DNA from: Paenibacillus allorhizosphaerae
GTDB lineage: Bacteria > Bacillota > Bacilli > Paenibacillales > NBRC-103111
Length of the DNA: 64,000 nucleotides
Assembly: GCF_910594985.1 (NCBI RefSeq)
Contig: NZ_CAJVCE010000015.1
Span: 105,832 to 169,831 of the forward strand
Reading direction: 5' to 3'
The position numbers and the translations under genes are program-made. Positions 43,024-51,992 of this stretch are shown here, piece by piece (the stretch's first letter is position 1; every line of letters starts with the position of its first letter). The notes below the pieces were generated by a model. It was not told the origin of the DNA. It was given only the letters and a program-made list of their open reading frames with translations, and did no database searches.

Positions 43024-43549
43024 TTGTTTGGCGTCATAATTCTTGAGAAAATTTCCATATTTAATGAGAAAGTAATCGAGGTGAAGCAGGGCGAGCTATT
43101 CGCGAAGCTGCAGCAATGCTATACGCTGCTGGAGTTCAAGCAATTTTACGAGCAGCTGTTTACGGCGTGCGCAGGTTTCATCCGAAATCAGAAGCTGGAG
43201 AAGGTCATACGATTGAATTCGTGATGAAGTGCGTGGAGACCCGGTATGCCGAAGATATTTCTCTCGATATGCTGGCCGACAAGCTGAACATGTCCTCCAC
43301 TTATTTGTCCGTATATATTAAAGAAAAAACCGGCGCCAACTTCAGCGAGCACATCAACTCCATTCGCATTCGCAGAGCGAAGCAATTGCTCTGGAAACAG
43401 ATCTGAACATCCACGATATCGGCCAGCAGATCGGGTACCGGAATGTAACTTCGTTTAACCGGATGTTTAAGAAATTGACAGGGATGTCTCCCGGAGAGTT
43501 CCGGAAAAATCAGGCGGCTCATGAAATGATGGATGAACTGTCGGGATGA
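43024..43549 (+). pseudogene. AraC-family regulator remnant, frameshifted
   Basis: C-terminal fragment of an AraC/YesN-type regulator spread over three frames. The first part (KLQQCYTLLEFKQFYEQLF...) stops at 43224. The HTH starts in a second frame (FVMKCVETRYAEDISLDMLA, MSSTYLSVYIKEKTGANFSE) up to about 43395. After AKQLL it continues in a third frame as ETDLNIHDIGQQIGYRNVTS and MFKKLTGMSPGEFRKN, ending at 43549. The N-terminal sensor or receiver part is absent. Two frameshifts plus truncation make it non-functional; sequencing error is possible for one but unlikely for both. Confidence 0.78.
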
Positions 43550-43570
43550 GATCGCAGCCATCCAGCGCAA

Positions 43571-43604
43571 AACGCCGGCAGGACAAATGTCCCGCCGGCG
43601 TTCT
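43571..43604. terminator. Bidirectional terminator
   Basis: AACGCCGGCAGGAC (43571-43584) pairs with GTCCCGCCGGCGTT (43589-43602) with one mismatch; it lies between the AraC remnant and the convergent ger operon. Confidence 0.75.
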
Positions 43605-43630
43605 TCATGGAAGCGAATATCTTTTTACCG

Positions 43631-44725
43631 TCACCTGGATCCGCTCAATGCGTTGGTCAAAGGCTCCATAAATGTCGTATGCTTTACCTCGACCTTTATT
43701 TGAGGCCATTCTTTTTGCCAATCCGTTTTGTCCATCTTCCTATGAAACGCCCCTAAAGCGAAAGTTCCCAAGTTCAAAGGATCCACCTTCATCTCCTGCA
43801 TTTTTTTTAAAAGCGATGTCGTTTGTTTATCCATATAGGCTCCAATGTTCCGGTTAAGCTCATTTACCTGCACAGGGTCCAGTAAATCTTTATTCCCGTG
43901 ATACTCCTCGATTCTGCATCGGATTTCCATATTCATCGTTACACTTGAGTGCTTGAGGTCTACTTTCCATTCGGGCTTGGCATGGACATCGCTAACATTG
44001 ACCGATAATTCGGGCAGAGTAAGCTCTTGAAGACGGTGATTACTGTACAGGAGCTGGAACATTTGTTCTTCGGTTCGGCCTAGTACCGAGACCAACTTAT
44101 CTTTAGTGAATAGCCCCGTACCCTCATATGTTAAATTATCCTGATCTGCCCGGTATACGGGCATAACCGGATCCGCAAGCGGAGAATATAGCTTTTTCAT
44201 GAATTGATGCAGATTGACGACCGTGATTTCCCCGCGGCTTCTTCTCTCATAATGCTTGAATTTGCGGTATAGAAAATAATCCGTAAGCGGCTCTTTTTTA
44301 ATCTGCTTCTGCAAGTACCCCAGCAAATCTCCCCTGTAAACGGCCAGATAAAGGCGCATGGAGATTTCGGGATCCGCCAGTACGGTGTCGATAATTGGCC
44401 GTACACCATTCCTTGCGACCTCCTCGCTTATTAACAGCATCCGAAGTTGGCCGGATTTCAGCTCCCGGTAGTAGTTTTGGTTAAAAGCTTTTTTGCCCTG
44501 CTTCAAAAGATCGACATTTAGCGTAAGCATCTTCTTCTCTTCTTTGCTCAGAGGGGGTGTGAGCGTGCTGATTTTCAGCTTCCCTTCCGGACCTTGATCG
44601 ATGGACCAGAATATGACAGGGGCGATTTCTTCAATGATATTGTTATCCGGCCAGGGTTCGCATCCTGCGGTGACAAACAATAAACCCGCCACTGTCCATA
44701 ACACAGCTGTTGTACGCCAACTCAC
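43631..44725 (-). CDS. Spore germination receptor C subunit (GerC lipoprotein)
   Basis: C subunit of a GerA-type nutrient receptor in the spore inner membrane, 364 residues, lipid-anchored. The N-terminus has a signal ending VTAGCEPWPD (lipobox). The body shows family features: NVSDVHAKPEWKVDLKHSSV before the last domain and a C-terminal region with WQKEWPQIKVEVKHTTFMEP. The start is GTG at 44725, two bases after the GerB stop, with AAAGGG upstream; the much longer open frame to 45295 overlaps GerB and is not used. Third gene of the operon. Confidence 0.87.
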   Translation of the reverse strand: MSWRTTAVLWTVAGLLFVTAGCEPWPDNNIIEEIAPVIFWSIDQGPEGKLKISTLTPPLSKEEKKMLTLNVDLLKQGKKAFNQNYYRELKSGQLRMLLISEEVARNGVRPIIDTVLADPEISMRLYLAVYRGDLLGYLQKQIKKEPLTDYFLYRKFKHYERRSRGEITVVNLHQFMKKLYSPLADPVMPVYRADQDNLTYEGTGLFTKDKLVSVLGRTEEQMFQLLYSNHRLQELTLPELSVNVSDVHAKPEWKVDLKHSSVTMNMEIRCRIEEYHGNKDLLDPVQVNELNRNIGAYMDKQTTSLLKKMQEMKVDPLNLGTFALGAFHRKMDKTDWQKEWPQIKVEVKHTTFMEPLTNALSGSR

Positions 44726-44727
44726 TG

Positions 44728-45843
44728 CTAAGCACGCCCTTTCACTCGGACAGCGGCTACGAAAAAGGCAGGTACCGCCAAGAAGGATACTGCGGCAAAA
44801 GAGGCCTGAAGCACAGGCCAAAAATACCCCTGCGTACCGGATTTCCAGAACCAGTGATAGACGACGATCAAGCACAGGAGCAGCACCATGCAGCTTGCAC
44901 TGAAGCCGGCCCGAGTAGTCGGTTTCTTGACTTTCCCTGCAATGACCCGGAGAGAACCGTAGAACAGCAGGATGAACAGCGAAATGGCAAAGACATAATG
45001 AAAAATATGTATGCAAATCATCAGAATATCGACCCGCTCGAAGATTGGCGACTGTAAGTAACGAACCATGTTGATGACAGGGTAGCTGCTTTTTTTCAGA
45101 TATTCCGGTCCAAAATACAAAGAAGATGCGACAAACAGCGCCAAATATTCCACAATCGTTAACCCGTTTCCAATCGCCATCGACCTCAGCAGCTTGTCCC
45201 GATGGCTGAACCAGGCACCGAAGCAGACAAGATATTCCGGTCCGGACAACGACGCCCAAATGAGCAGGATGCCCTGCCATTGCTCGGTACCCCATTCCGT
45301 CGGAATGATCGGGTACAGATCATGAATCAAGGCGATGGGCGGGAAGAAAAAGGGAATGTACAGCAGTATGAGCCAGAACGAGCATAAATAGGCGATGAAG
45401 ATGAAACGGATCGCTTTCTCCATCCCTTTCACGGCCAGATAGCAGCCGACCGCAAATATGAATGCTAGCAGCCACTCTTTCTGGATGGATGGCAGAACAA
45501 ACTGATGGACGATTTCGGTATAGCCGAGTGTAATCACCGTAATCTTGATAAAGATGAACAGCATTCCGAGGAAGCAGAACAACCGCAACTTTTGTTCGCC
45601 GAAAAGCTCCACAAAGCCGGGGTATCCTTTGGCCGCGTAGGGTGAAGCAAACCATTTGGCCAGCAGCGCCAGATTCAGGGCGGAGGCAAGTCCGACGGCA
45701 ACGATCGCCCAGACCATATAGGGATGAACCAGGTATTGCGGCATAAGTAGCACAAAGTACAGCATTTGCAGGCGATTCACGATCAGAAAGATATACTTGC
45801 CGTCAAACGCGGATTCTTTCTCGAACAGCAATATTGCAGACAC
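44728..45843 (-). CDS. Spore germination receptor B subunit (GerB, APC-type carrier)
   Basis: B subunit of the germinant receptor, 371 residues with ten transmembrane helices of the amino-acid-permease (GerAB/ArcD/ProY) fold; it forms the germinant-binding part. Visible segments include FGEQKLRLFCFLGMLFIFIK, LHDLYPIIP-like loops and YPVINMVRYLQSPIFERVDI. The start is GTG with AAGGAG eight bases upstream, four bases after the GerA stop. It lacks the first part of some homologues' helix 1 and begins directly with a polar stretch. Middle gene of the operon. Confidence 0.87.
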   Translation of the reverse strand: MSAILLFEKESAFDGKYIFLIVNRLQMLYFVLLMPQYLVHPYMVWAIVAVGLASALNLALLAKWFASPYAAKGYPGFVELFGEQKLRLFCFLGMLFIFIKITVITLGYTEIVHQFVLPSIQKEWLLAFIFAVGCYLAVKGMEKAIRFIFIAYLCSFWLILLYIPFFFPPIALIHDLYPIIPTEWGTEQWQGILLIWASLSGPEYLVCFGAWFSHRDKLLRSMAIGNGLTIVEYLALFVASSLYFGPEYLKKSSYPVINMVRYLQSPIFERVDILMICIHIFHYVFAISLFILLFYGSLRVIAGKVKKPTTRAGFSASCMVLLLCLIVVYHWFWKSGTQGYFWPVLQASFAAVSFLAVPAFFVAAVRVKGRA

Positions 45844-45847
45844 GCGA

Positions 45848-47332
45848 TCATCTCCTTCTGCTGTATCTCCACTTTTTCAATGGATGTAAAAATAAAGGCC
45901 GGCTCTTTAAAGAAGGCAGTGGAGCCCGAATGAACAGATCCTTCCAGTCCTTCCCGAAAAACGGGGCAAGCGGCGCAAGATAAGGCTGTTTAAGGGAAGA
46001 AAGCCCGTTAAGGTGGATCAGCAGCAAAATGAGTCCCAAAACCATGCCCAGAAGGCCGAGGAAAGAGGCAAGGATAAGCAGGACGAATTGAACCATCGTA
46101 TTGGCTTTGGTGATCATATAGTTGGGTACCAGGAACGATGCGATGGCCGAGATTCCGACCAGTACGATCAGCACCTTGCTGGCAAAGCCCGCCTCGACCG
46201 CGGCTTGGCCGATGACGATACCCCCAATGACCCCCAAGGTTTGGCCTGACTTGGTCGGCATCCGCAGGCTGGCTTCTTTCATGATTTCCAGCGTAATCAG
46301 CATAAGGCAGGCTTCCCAGAAAGGAGTGAAAGGAAGCTTGCTCCTGGACTCAAGCAGCACGAACAGATTCTGCAGCGGAATCATCTGATAATGGTGAGTC
46401 GTTAACGCCACATAAAGCGGAATTAACGTGATGGAAATCATGAAGCTTAGATAGCGGATCAGCCGCAGGAAGCTGGCCACGAGCCACCGGTTGATGTAAT
46501 CTTCCGGAGACTGGAACAAATGAAAGAACGTAATGGGAGCGACCAGAACAAACGGAGTGCCGCCCACCAGGATGACAAGCTTGCCCGTACCGAGGAAGTA
46601 TGCTGACGCATCCGGCCTGTCGGTCTGCATAAACTGCGGAAACACGCTATGGACATGGTCTTCAATAAAAAAACCGAGATGGGACGCTTCCAGAATCATA
46701 TCGTAATCGATGGCAGTGATTTTCTCTCTGGCTGTAGCTACATGCTTCGGATTGGTGACTCCTTCCATGTACATGATCACGATCGTGGTTTTGCTGAGTG
46801 AACCGACCGTGAAAGATTCGGCTTTCAGATTGGGCGTCGGCAGCCGTCTGCGAATGAGATTAATGTTATCCTCGATTTTTTCGCTGAAGCTGTCTTTGGG
46901 CCCCAAAATAATCGTTTCCGTCTCGGAAGACTCGATGCTGCGGCCCAAAGGATTCGGTAAAGATACCGCCCACCACCGGTCAATCCTGCTGTCGTGCACA
47001 AGGACGGAGCCCTGCATAAGAAGCCGCTTGGCGTTCTGCAGCCCGGTGACTTCCGAAATGCCGGCCGCGGCGATACATTCATTAACCGTGTTATCCGAGA
47101 GGTGGTTTAGCGGCTCGATGACGGTTTCATTCAGACGTTCGAGATCGATTAACGATTTTATATACAGGAGCGTAATTTTTCGCTCGTCAAGCACCGGACG
47201 TTCAATGATCTCCGCATCGGACATGTTGGCCGTCGCCTGTATGAGGGCTTCCATCGTTAAAGGAATTTCAACCTTGTCGGGGGAAGCCTCATTGTCGGGG
47301 GCGAGTCCGTTCGTTACCTTTTTCCATACCAT
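45848..47332 (-). CDS. Spore germination receptor A subunit (GerA)
   Basis: A subunit, about 494 residues. The N-terminal soluble domain (VLDERKITLLYIKSLIDLER; GSVLVHDSRIDRWWAVSLPN) is followed by about five membrane helices from residue 270 on and a short cytoplasmic tail. Motifs AVSLPNPLGRSIESSETETI and SEKIEDNINLIRRRLPTPNL are family hallmarks. The start is uncertain: the ATG at 47332 has AGGTG nine bases upstream, while the frame extends to a TTG at 47401 without a site. Leads the gerA-gerB-gerC operon, divergent from the coat genes. Such operons are made in the forespore under sigma-G; I could not identify the promoter. Confidence 0.88.
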   Translation of the reverse strand: MVWKKVTNGLAPDNEASPDKVEIPLTMEALIQATANMSDAEIIERPVLDERKITLLYIKSLIDLERLNETVIEPLNHLSDNTVNECIAAAGISEVTGLQNAKRLLMQGSVLVHDSRIDRWWAVSLPNPLGRSIESSETETIILGPKDSFSEKIEDNINLIRRRLPTPNLKAESFTVGSLSKTTIVIMYMEGVTNPKHVATAREKITAIDYDMILEASHLGFFIEDHVHSVFPQFMQTDRPDASAYFLGTGKLVILVGGTPFVLVAPITFFHLFQSPEDYINRWLVASFLRLIRYLSFMISITLIPLYVALTTHHYQMIPLQNLFVLLESRSKLPFTPFWEACLMLITLEIMKEASLRMPTKSGQTLGVIGGIVIGQAAVEAGFASKVLIVLVGISAIASFLVPNYMITKANTMVQFVLLILASFLGLLGMVLGLILLLIHLNGLSSLKQPYLAPLAPFFGKDWKDLFIRAPLPSLKSRPLFLHPLKKWRYSRRR

Positions 47333-47488
47333 GGATTCCATCACCTGAAAAAATGTATTTAGCACAGCATTGTTATTATGAACCATTGCCGGCGATTTCA
47401 ACCAGACGGTTTGATACCGACCGCTAGTATAAGTCAGCGAATATATGCAAAAATACCACTGTTGAACATTTCAGGAGGTGATAACCCG

Positions 47489-47599
47489 GTGAATCAACAT
47501 TTGGCTCAACACGAGTCGCTTGAAATTCACGAAATGCTGAACTTTAAGACGCTATGTTTGGCAAAATCGAAATTAATGCAGCCAATGCGACAATTCTAA
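47489..47599 (+). pseudogene. Truncated small coat protein (CotF-associated) gene
   Basis: Starts at GTG with AGGAGGTG upstream and encodes QHESLEIHEMLNFKTLCLAK, closely matching the intact protein at 48443 (HETLEVHEIVAFKSLCLTKS). The similarity stops after SKLMQ (residue 30), where the frame runs into alcohol dehydrogenase sequence and ends at 47599. About half of the 64-residue protein is lost. See the adjacent entry for the junction. Confidence 0.75.
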
Positions 47600-48413
47600 C
47601 GAAAACGCGGATATGGGTGCTTATTTCGGCTATTCCGGCACGACCGGAGGATACCCGGGAGGACAAGCGGAATATTTGCGGGTGCCTTTTGCGAACTTCA
47701 CCTCTTTCAAAATTCCGGAAAGCTGCGAAGAGCCCGACGAGAAGCTGTGTCTGATCGCTGACGCCATGACGACCGCATTCTGGAGCGTGGATAATGCCGG
47801 CGTGAAGGATGGAGACACGGTCATAGTATTGGGCTGCGGTCCGGTCGGGCTGCTGGCGCAAAAGTTTTGCTGGCTGAAAGGGGCAAAGCGCGTCATTGCA
47901 GTGGACTACGTAGACTACCGTCTGCAGCATGCGAAACGGACGAACAACGTGGAGATCGTCAATTTTGAGCAGCAGGAGAATATCGGAAACTACCTGAAGG
48001 AAATAACAAAAGGCGGAGCCGATGTGGTGATCGATGCTGTCGGAATGGACGGAAAAATGAGCGATCTGGAGTTCCTCGCCAGCGGATTAAAGCTGCAGGG
48101 CGGTACGCTAAGCGCGGTTGTTATCGCCACGCAAGCGGTCCGCAAAGGAGGTACCATACAGATCACCGGAGTATACGGGGGACGCTATAACGGTTTTCCT
48201 CTCGGCGACATTATGCAGAGGAACATCAACATTCGTTCGGGACAAGCTCCGGTTATCCATTACATGCCTTATATGTATGAATTGATTAAGACAGGCAAGG
48301 TCGATCCGGGCGACGTCGTCACTCATGTGATTCCGCTTAGCGAAGCGAAGCATGGGTACGAAGTATTCGATACGAAGACGGATCATTGTATTAAAGTCGT
48401 TCTGAAGCCTTAG
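47583..48413 (+). pseudogene. Zinc-type alcohol dehydrogenase, N-terminally truncated
   Basis: C-terminal two thirds of an FDH-like medium-chain dehydrogenase. The frame enters at CDNSNENADMGAYFGYSG, which normally follows the structural-zinc cysteine cluster, and continues with YPGGQAEYLRVPFANF, the NAD loop VLGCGPVGLLAQ, and the end VIPLSEAKHGYEVF. The catalytic-domain N-terminus with the first zinc ligands and GHE motif is missing, and an in-frame stop lies just upstream. A protein could start at the ATG at 47613 but would lack the catalytic zinc site. Directly fused to the truncated coat gene at about 47580. Confidence 0.8.
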
Positions 48414-48442
48414 AAAGATTTAGACAGGAGGGACAACGAACA

Positions 48443-48637
48443 ATGGCCTACGCATTGCACGAAACGCTGGAAGTTCACGAAATTGTGGCCTTCAAGTCGT
48501 TGTGCTTAACAAAGTCCAAGACGATGCAAGCGCTCGTATCGGACGAAGCACTCAAACAAATTATGAAGCAGGACGTTGAAATCTCCACCCGTCAGCTGCA
48601 GGAGCTCGGCACGATTTTGTCCAAAGCGAATTCATAG
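48443..48637 (+). CDS. Small spore coat protein (CotF-associated)
   Basis: A 64-residue helical protein (MAYALHETLEVHEIVAFKSL, then LCLTKSKTMQALVSDEALKQ). It is of the short type found next to CotF-like coat proteins in Paenibacillus and Bacillus. GGAGG lies 9 bases before the ATG. The CotF-like gene follows by 11 bases, so they are cotranscribed. Expected in the mother cell during sporulation; no sigma-E/K promoter could be assigned with confidence. Confidence 0.78.
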   Translation: MAYALHETLEVHEIVAFKSLCLTKSKTMQALVSDEALKQIMKQDVEISTRQLQELGTILSKANS

Positions 48638-48648
48638 GAGATGACAGG

Positions 48649-48948
48649 ATGAATACCATTCTTGAGCGTTTAACCGGAATGCATACGCTGACCGATCAAG
48701 TAATTGCAATGGACTGCTTAATTGCGGCCAAAAGCGGCGTAAGAAATTATGCGATGGCGGTTACCGAAGCGGTCACCCCGGAGATTAAGACGATACTGAC
48801 AAAGCAGTTGGAAGAAGCGATCGATATGCACGAGAAAATCACAATGTACATGATGGAGCGGGGGCTGTACCATCCGTGGAATGTGAACGAGCAGCTTCAG
48901 CTTGATCTGCAAAATATAAATACGGCTTTAAACGCCCCTGTATTATAA
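48649..48948 (+). CDS. CotF-family spore coat protein
   Basis: A 99-residue protein of the coat F (ferritin-like helical) family: LTDQVIAMDCLIAAKSGVRN, AMAVTEAVTPEIKTILTKQL and the conserved C-terminal YMMERGLYHPWNVNEQLQLD. It assembles in the spore coat. RBS AGGAGATGACAGG upstream. Second gene of the coat pair, adjacent to the divergent ger operon across the chimeric pseudogenes. Confidence 0.85.
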   Translation: MNTILERLTGMHTLTDQVIAMDCLIAAKSGVRNYAMAVTEAVTPEIKTILTKQLEEAIDMHEKITMYMMERGLYHPWNVNEQLQLDLQNINTALNAPVL

Positions 48949-49099
48949 AGATCACACGCGAACAGGTATCTTTTCGTGGCTTAATCGCTTTGAACGAAAA
49001 TGCCGGATCCAGATGGAACGAGAGAGTTCGGCATCTTCACGGTCACGGAAGGTACCTGCTATTAAGCATGTTATGTGATACGCAAAGGAGGTATTTCAA

Positions 49100-50611
49100 T
49101 TGGCATGGATTGTTTGGCTGTACCTGATCAATACGCTCTTTATGTTCATCGTCGCGATTCGCGAAGTACGCAGGCCGGCTAAGGCTTTGAACTGGTTGGC
49201 CATTCTCCTTGTTTTTCCTGTGATCGGTTTCGGACTTTACCTCAGCATGACAAACCCCGTTATTCGTCGAGAAAAATTGACCTCTCCTCGCAATGACTCG
49301 GATACGTTGCCGGATTCTTTCAGTCACTCCGCCTTAGTTATTGCCCACTCTTTACGGCATTTAGCTATTCATGGCCTTCGAAAAGGCAAAGTTCAGATGC
49401 TGATAAACGGCATTGAAACCTATGAGAGACTCATGGAGTCCATAACAAAAGCGCAGAACACGATTGACCTGGAATATTATATTTACCGGGATGACCAGAT
49501 TGGCAGACGGTTCACGGAACTATTGATAGAAAGGGCCAACGCCGGTGTACGCGTACGCTTTGTGAGAGACGGTTGGGGGAGCCGGAAATTTCCAAGGTCA
49601 CAAATCGCTCGGATGATGGACGCAGGGATTGACTGCCGAACGTTTTTTCCCATGCGATTCCCTTGGGTGCTATCCTATTGGAACTACCGGGATCATTGCA
49701 AGATTGTTGTCGTCGATGGACAGGAGGCTTTTACCGGAGGGATCAACATCGGGTATGAGTATACCGGTTTAAAACCGAACAAAGGATTCTGGCGCGATAC
49801 ACATATGCGTGTCACAGGTGAAACTGCAGTGGATCTGCGCGATGTTTTCAAAGCCCATTGGAACATGGGTGCACCGGAACGGATAAACTTAATGACTCGC
49901 AAGCACCAAGAGAAAACGCTAAAACCGATTGAGCAATCAACATCGAATAGCATCGCACCACAAAGCATGACAGCCTCTGTTTCCGGACTATCCGCGGAAT
50001 GGGCGGCTGAACTCGGCACTTTGGATGATGAAGGCTCCGGTTCAGAGTCTGAAAAGTTGTTCGATGCATATGTACAGTCGTTTGAAGGTAATCCGGGATT
50101 ACCCACCCAGGTTGTCCGGGAGGTCTACTTCATATGCATAACTCAATGCAGACAGACCCTCGACATCACTACACCTTACTTTATACCCGATGCAGACATT
50201 ATCATGGCTTTGAAGACAGCCGCGGCGCGCGGGGTGCGTGTGAGATTGTTGGTTCCTCGCCAATCGGATCAAAAAATCGTGGACCTTGCAAGCCGCACAT
50301 ATTTCGGAGAACTGCTGGAAGCCGGGGTCCAGATATATCAATACAACAATGGGATGCTGCATGCAAAAGTGATGATCATGGATGGGGAGATTGCCGAGGT
50401 AGGTGCAGCAAACTATGATATGAGAAGTTTTCGCCTGAATTACGAAGTATGCGAAGTCATTTACAGTACCGATATTGCATCGCAGCTCACAGCACAGTTC
50501 GAGCGCGATCTCATGGATTCGGTACCGCTGCACATCGAAAATTTGCTCCAGAGATCATTTCCGCAGCGCATCATGGAGCAAGGAGCGCGCCTGCTTTCGC
50601 CAATGATATAA
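49100..50611 (+). CDS. cls: Cardiolipin synthase (phospholipase D family)
   Basis: Condenses two phosphatidylglycerol molecules to cardiolipin in the membrane, 503 residues. Two N-terminal transmembrane helices (about 3-20 and 31-50) precede two HKD motifs: HCKIVVVD near residue 198 with GGINIGYEY after it, and HAKVMIMD near 420 with GAANYDMRS after it. The start is TTG, set by AAAGGAGG. A hydrophilic Ser/Glu-rich insert lies between the two PLD domains (about residues 270-320). Monocistronic. Confidence 0.9.
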   Translation: MAWIVWLYLINTLFMFIVAIREVRRPAKALNWLAILLVFPVIGFGLYLSMTNPVIRREKLTSPRNDSDTLPDSFSHSALVIAHSLRHLAIHGLRKGKVQMLINGIETYERLMESITKAQNTIDLEYYIYRDDQIGRRFTELLIERANAGVRVRFVRDGWGSRKFPRSQIARMMDAGIDCRTFFPMRFPWVLSYWNYRDHCKIVVVDGQEAFTGGINIGYEYTGLKPNKGFWRDTHMRVTGETAVDLRDVFKAHWNMGAPERINLMTRKHQEKTLKPIEQSTSNSIAPQSMTASVSGLSAEWAAELGTLDDEGSGSESEKLFDAYVQSFEGNPGLPTQVVREVYFICITQCRQTLDITTPYFIPDADIIMALKTAAARGVRVRLLVPRQSDQKIVDLASRTYFGELLEAGVQIYQYNNGMLHAKVMIMDGEIAEVGAANYDMRSFRLNYEVCEVIYSTDIASQLTAQFERDLMDSVPLHIENLLQRSFPQRIMEQGARLLSPMI

Positions 50612-50730
50612 TCTGCAACAAATACGGCCATTTATGTCAGTTTTGGGTGTATTTAGATCATGGCTCCCCGTATAGAAATACGCTTACAATAAGAAAAGCG
50701 GAACCATCTATTCATTGGGAGGGGATGAAA

Positions 50731-50937
50731 ATGCAGCCTACAAACCAGTTGTTGCAGGAGATGAAATTATATTATCACAAGCCGGCCAAACGCTGGCTTC
50801 ATGCGCTTCCGCTCGGGAACGGGCGGATCGGTGCGATGGTCCACGGACAGGTTAATCGCGAAGTAATACAGCTTAATGAGGATACGATTTGGACGAGGGG
50901 ACCGAAAAACCGGAATAAGCCGGATTCCTTAAGCTAA
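50731..50937 (+). pseudogene. GH95 glycosidase gene, truncated after about 68 codons
   Basis: N-terminus of a family 95 glycoside hydrolase (alpha-fucosidase/galactosidase type): YYHKPAKRWLHALPLGNGRI, then GAMVHGQVNREVIQLNEDTI and WTRGPKNRNKPDSL. Full proteins have about 750 residues; this one stops at the junction with the IS110 remnant. The ATG at 50731 has GGAGGGG seven bases upstream, so the native start is preserved. Clearly broken by insertion and deletion. Confidence 0.75.
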
Positions 50938-51230
50938 TCTTCTCCTAGGTCGACATACATTTCTTTACGAGTTAAGAGATAGTACGCAATCCTTAGCATC
51001 GCATGGGCATCGATGGCTGCACGTTTTTTACCATTTCGAGCTGCTGTACGTCTATACATCGCGCCGAGACAATTCTTTGATGCTGCAACGAAATGGGCTG
51101 CTTCAACCAATGCCGATTTTAAATACTTGTTCCCGTTCGTGGTTTTGGCGGATGCCGGCGCTTTCGTTATGTCCAGGTACGATTCCAACCCAAGTGCATA
51201 GATGAGCTGCACTGGGAAACTGGCTCCCAT
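50934..51230 (-). mobile_element. IS110-family transposase remnant (C-terminal end)
   Basis: Reads as the transposase_20 end of an IS110/IS1111-type recombinase: LIYALGLESYLDITKAPASA, NGNKYLKSALVEAAHFVAAS, LGAMYRRTAARNGKKRAAID and AYYLLTRKEMYVDLGED before the stop. The N-terminal DEDD catalytic domain is absent, so it is immobile. It abuts the truncated GH95 gene directly. The open frame continuing beyond 51230 is not IS-like. Confidence 0.75.
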
Positions 51231-51269
51231 TTTCATCATCTGTGGTGCGGCGCTTGCGCTGCATGTGTG

Positions 51270-51345
51270 GCTAACGGGGTACGTTAGTTCAATGATTTTA
51301 AACAACTTTAATTCTGACCCGGCCCGCATCTTAGGCCGGGTTTCA
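51270..51345 (+). repeat. Hairpin repeat element, copy L
   Basis: Begins GCTAACGGGGTACGTTAGTT (51270-51289), has AAACAAC at 51300 and a hairpin ACCCGGCC (51317-51324) / GGCCGGGT (51334-51341). The 5' motif and hairpin place it in the same family as the copies near 54.3, 56.0 and 56.4 kb. Confidence 0.55.
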
Positions 51346-51366
51346 ATATTGTTTGATTCTACTTGC

Positions 51367-51972
51367 TTATTCATCCGTATTGCGCACGCAAAGCTCCCGG
51401 AGATGGAGAATGACGATCCGTTCAATAGTCTCTGGTGTATATACCTCCGGGCGAAGCAATGCTAGGATCGTCAAGCCTTCGACGACTGCGGCCAGTCTAA
51501 GCGTTTCGAGTTCTATGTCTATCGACGGGGGAAGAAGCTCCGCACTAACCAGAAGGTCGAGGACAGTTTTAGTCATGTGGTGAAGTCCGTCCGTGAGCTC
51601 GTCTTTTTTAACCCGCAGCGTCGAACTTGTGAGGGAACGGATGGCGAATACCCACCAGACGCCGGTTGCAGTTCGTTTTTCCGAATCCATAGGGAGCAGC
51701 TCTAAAAGCACTTGCTTCGCGGCTTTCATCGGAATACGGCTTATATCCAGCCCCTCTGCCTTGTGAGTTCCCCTCGTCAAAAAGTAATCCACGATAAACA
51801 GCAACAGCTCGTCCTGCGTTGAAAAATAATGCCGCAAGGCACCCGGCGACAATCCCGCCGAAGCGGCGACGGCGCGGATAGACGCATGCTCGATCCCTTT
51901 TTCTTCGATAATACTCCATGCCGATTCGGCGATCAGTTTCCTTTTTTGTTCATGGTCTACGATTTTCGGCAA
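51367..51972 (-). CDS. TetR/AcrR-family repressor
   Basis: A 201-residue regulator. The N-terminal HTH is RKLIAESAWSIIEEKGIEHA then SIRAVAASAGLSPGALRHYF (residues 11-50), with a helical ligand-binding C-domain of the BetI/TetR_C_6 kind (LPMDSEKRTATGVWWVFAIR). The start is TTG with GGGGGG upstream. Two inverted repeats in the promoter region are its probable operators. No gene oriented toward it is obviously a target; the zinc-ribbon gene starting at 52119 is divergent and could be co-regulated. Confidence 0.85.
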   Translation of the reverse strand: MPKIVDHEQKRKLIAESAWSIIEEKGIEHASIRAVAASAGLSPGALRHYFSTQDELLLFIVDYFLTRGTHKAEGLDISRIPMKAAKQVLLELLPMDSEKRTATGVWWVFAIRSLTSSTLRVKKDELTDGLHHMTKTVLDLLVSAELLPPSIDIELETLRLAAVVEGLTILALLRPEVYTPETIERIVILHLRELCVRNTDE

Positions 51973-51992
51973 CGATAACCCCCCTTGCCTTA

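Noticed and set aside
43631..45295. GerC as a 554-residue protein
   Set aside because: The first 190 codons overlap gerB in another frame and are Cys/His-rich nonsense; the lipoprotein signal starts at the GTG at 44725.
50934..51425. Whole 163-codon frame as one protein
   Set aside because: Only the part below about 51230 matches IS110 transposase; the rest crosses a hairpin repeat and the tetR 3' end.
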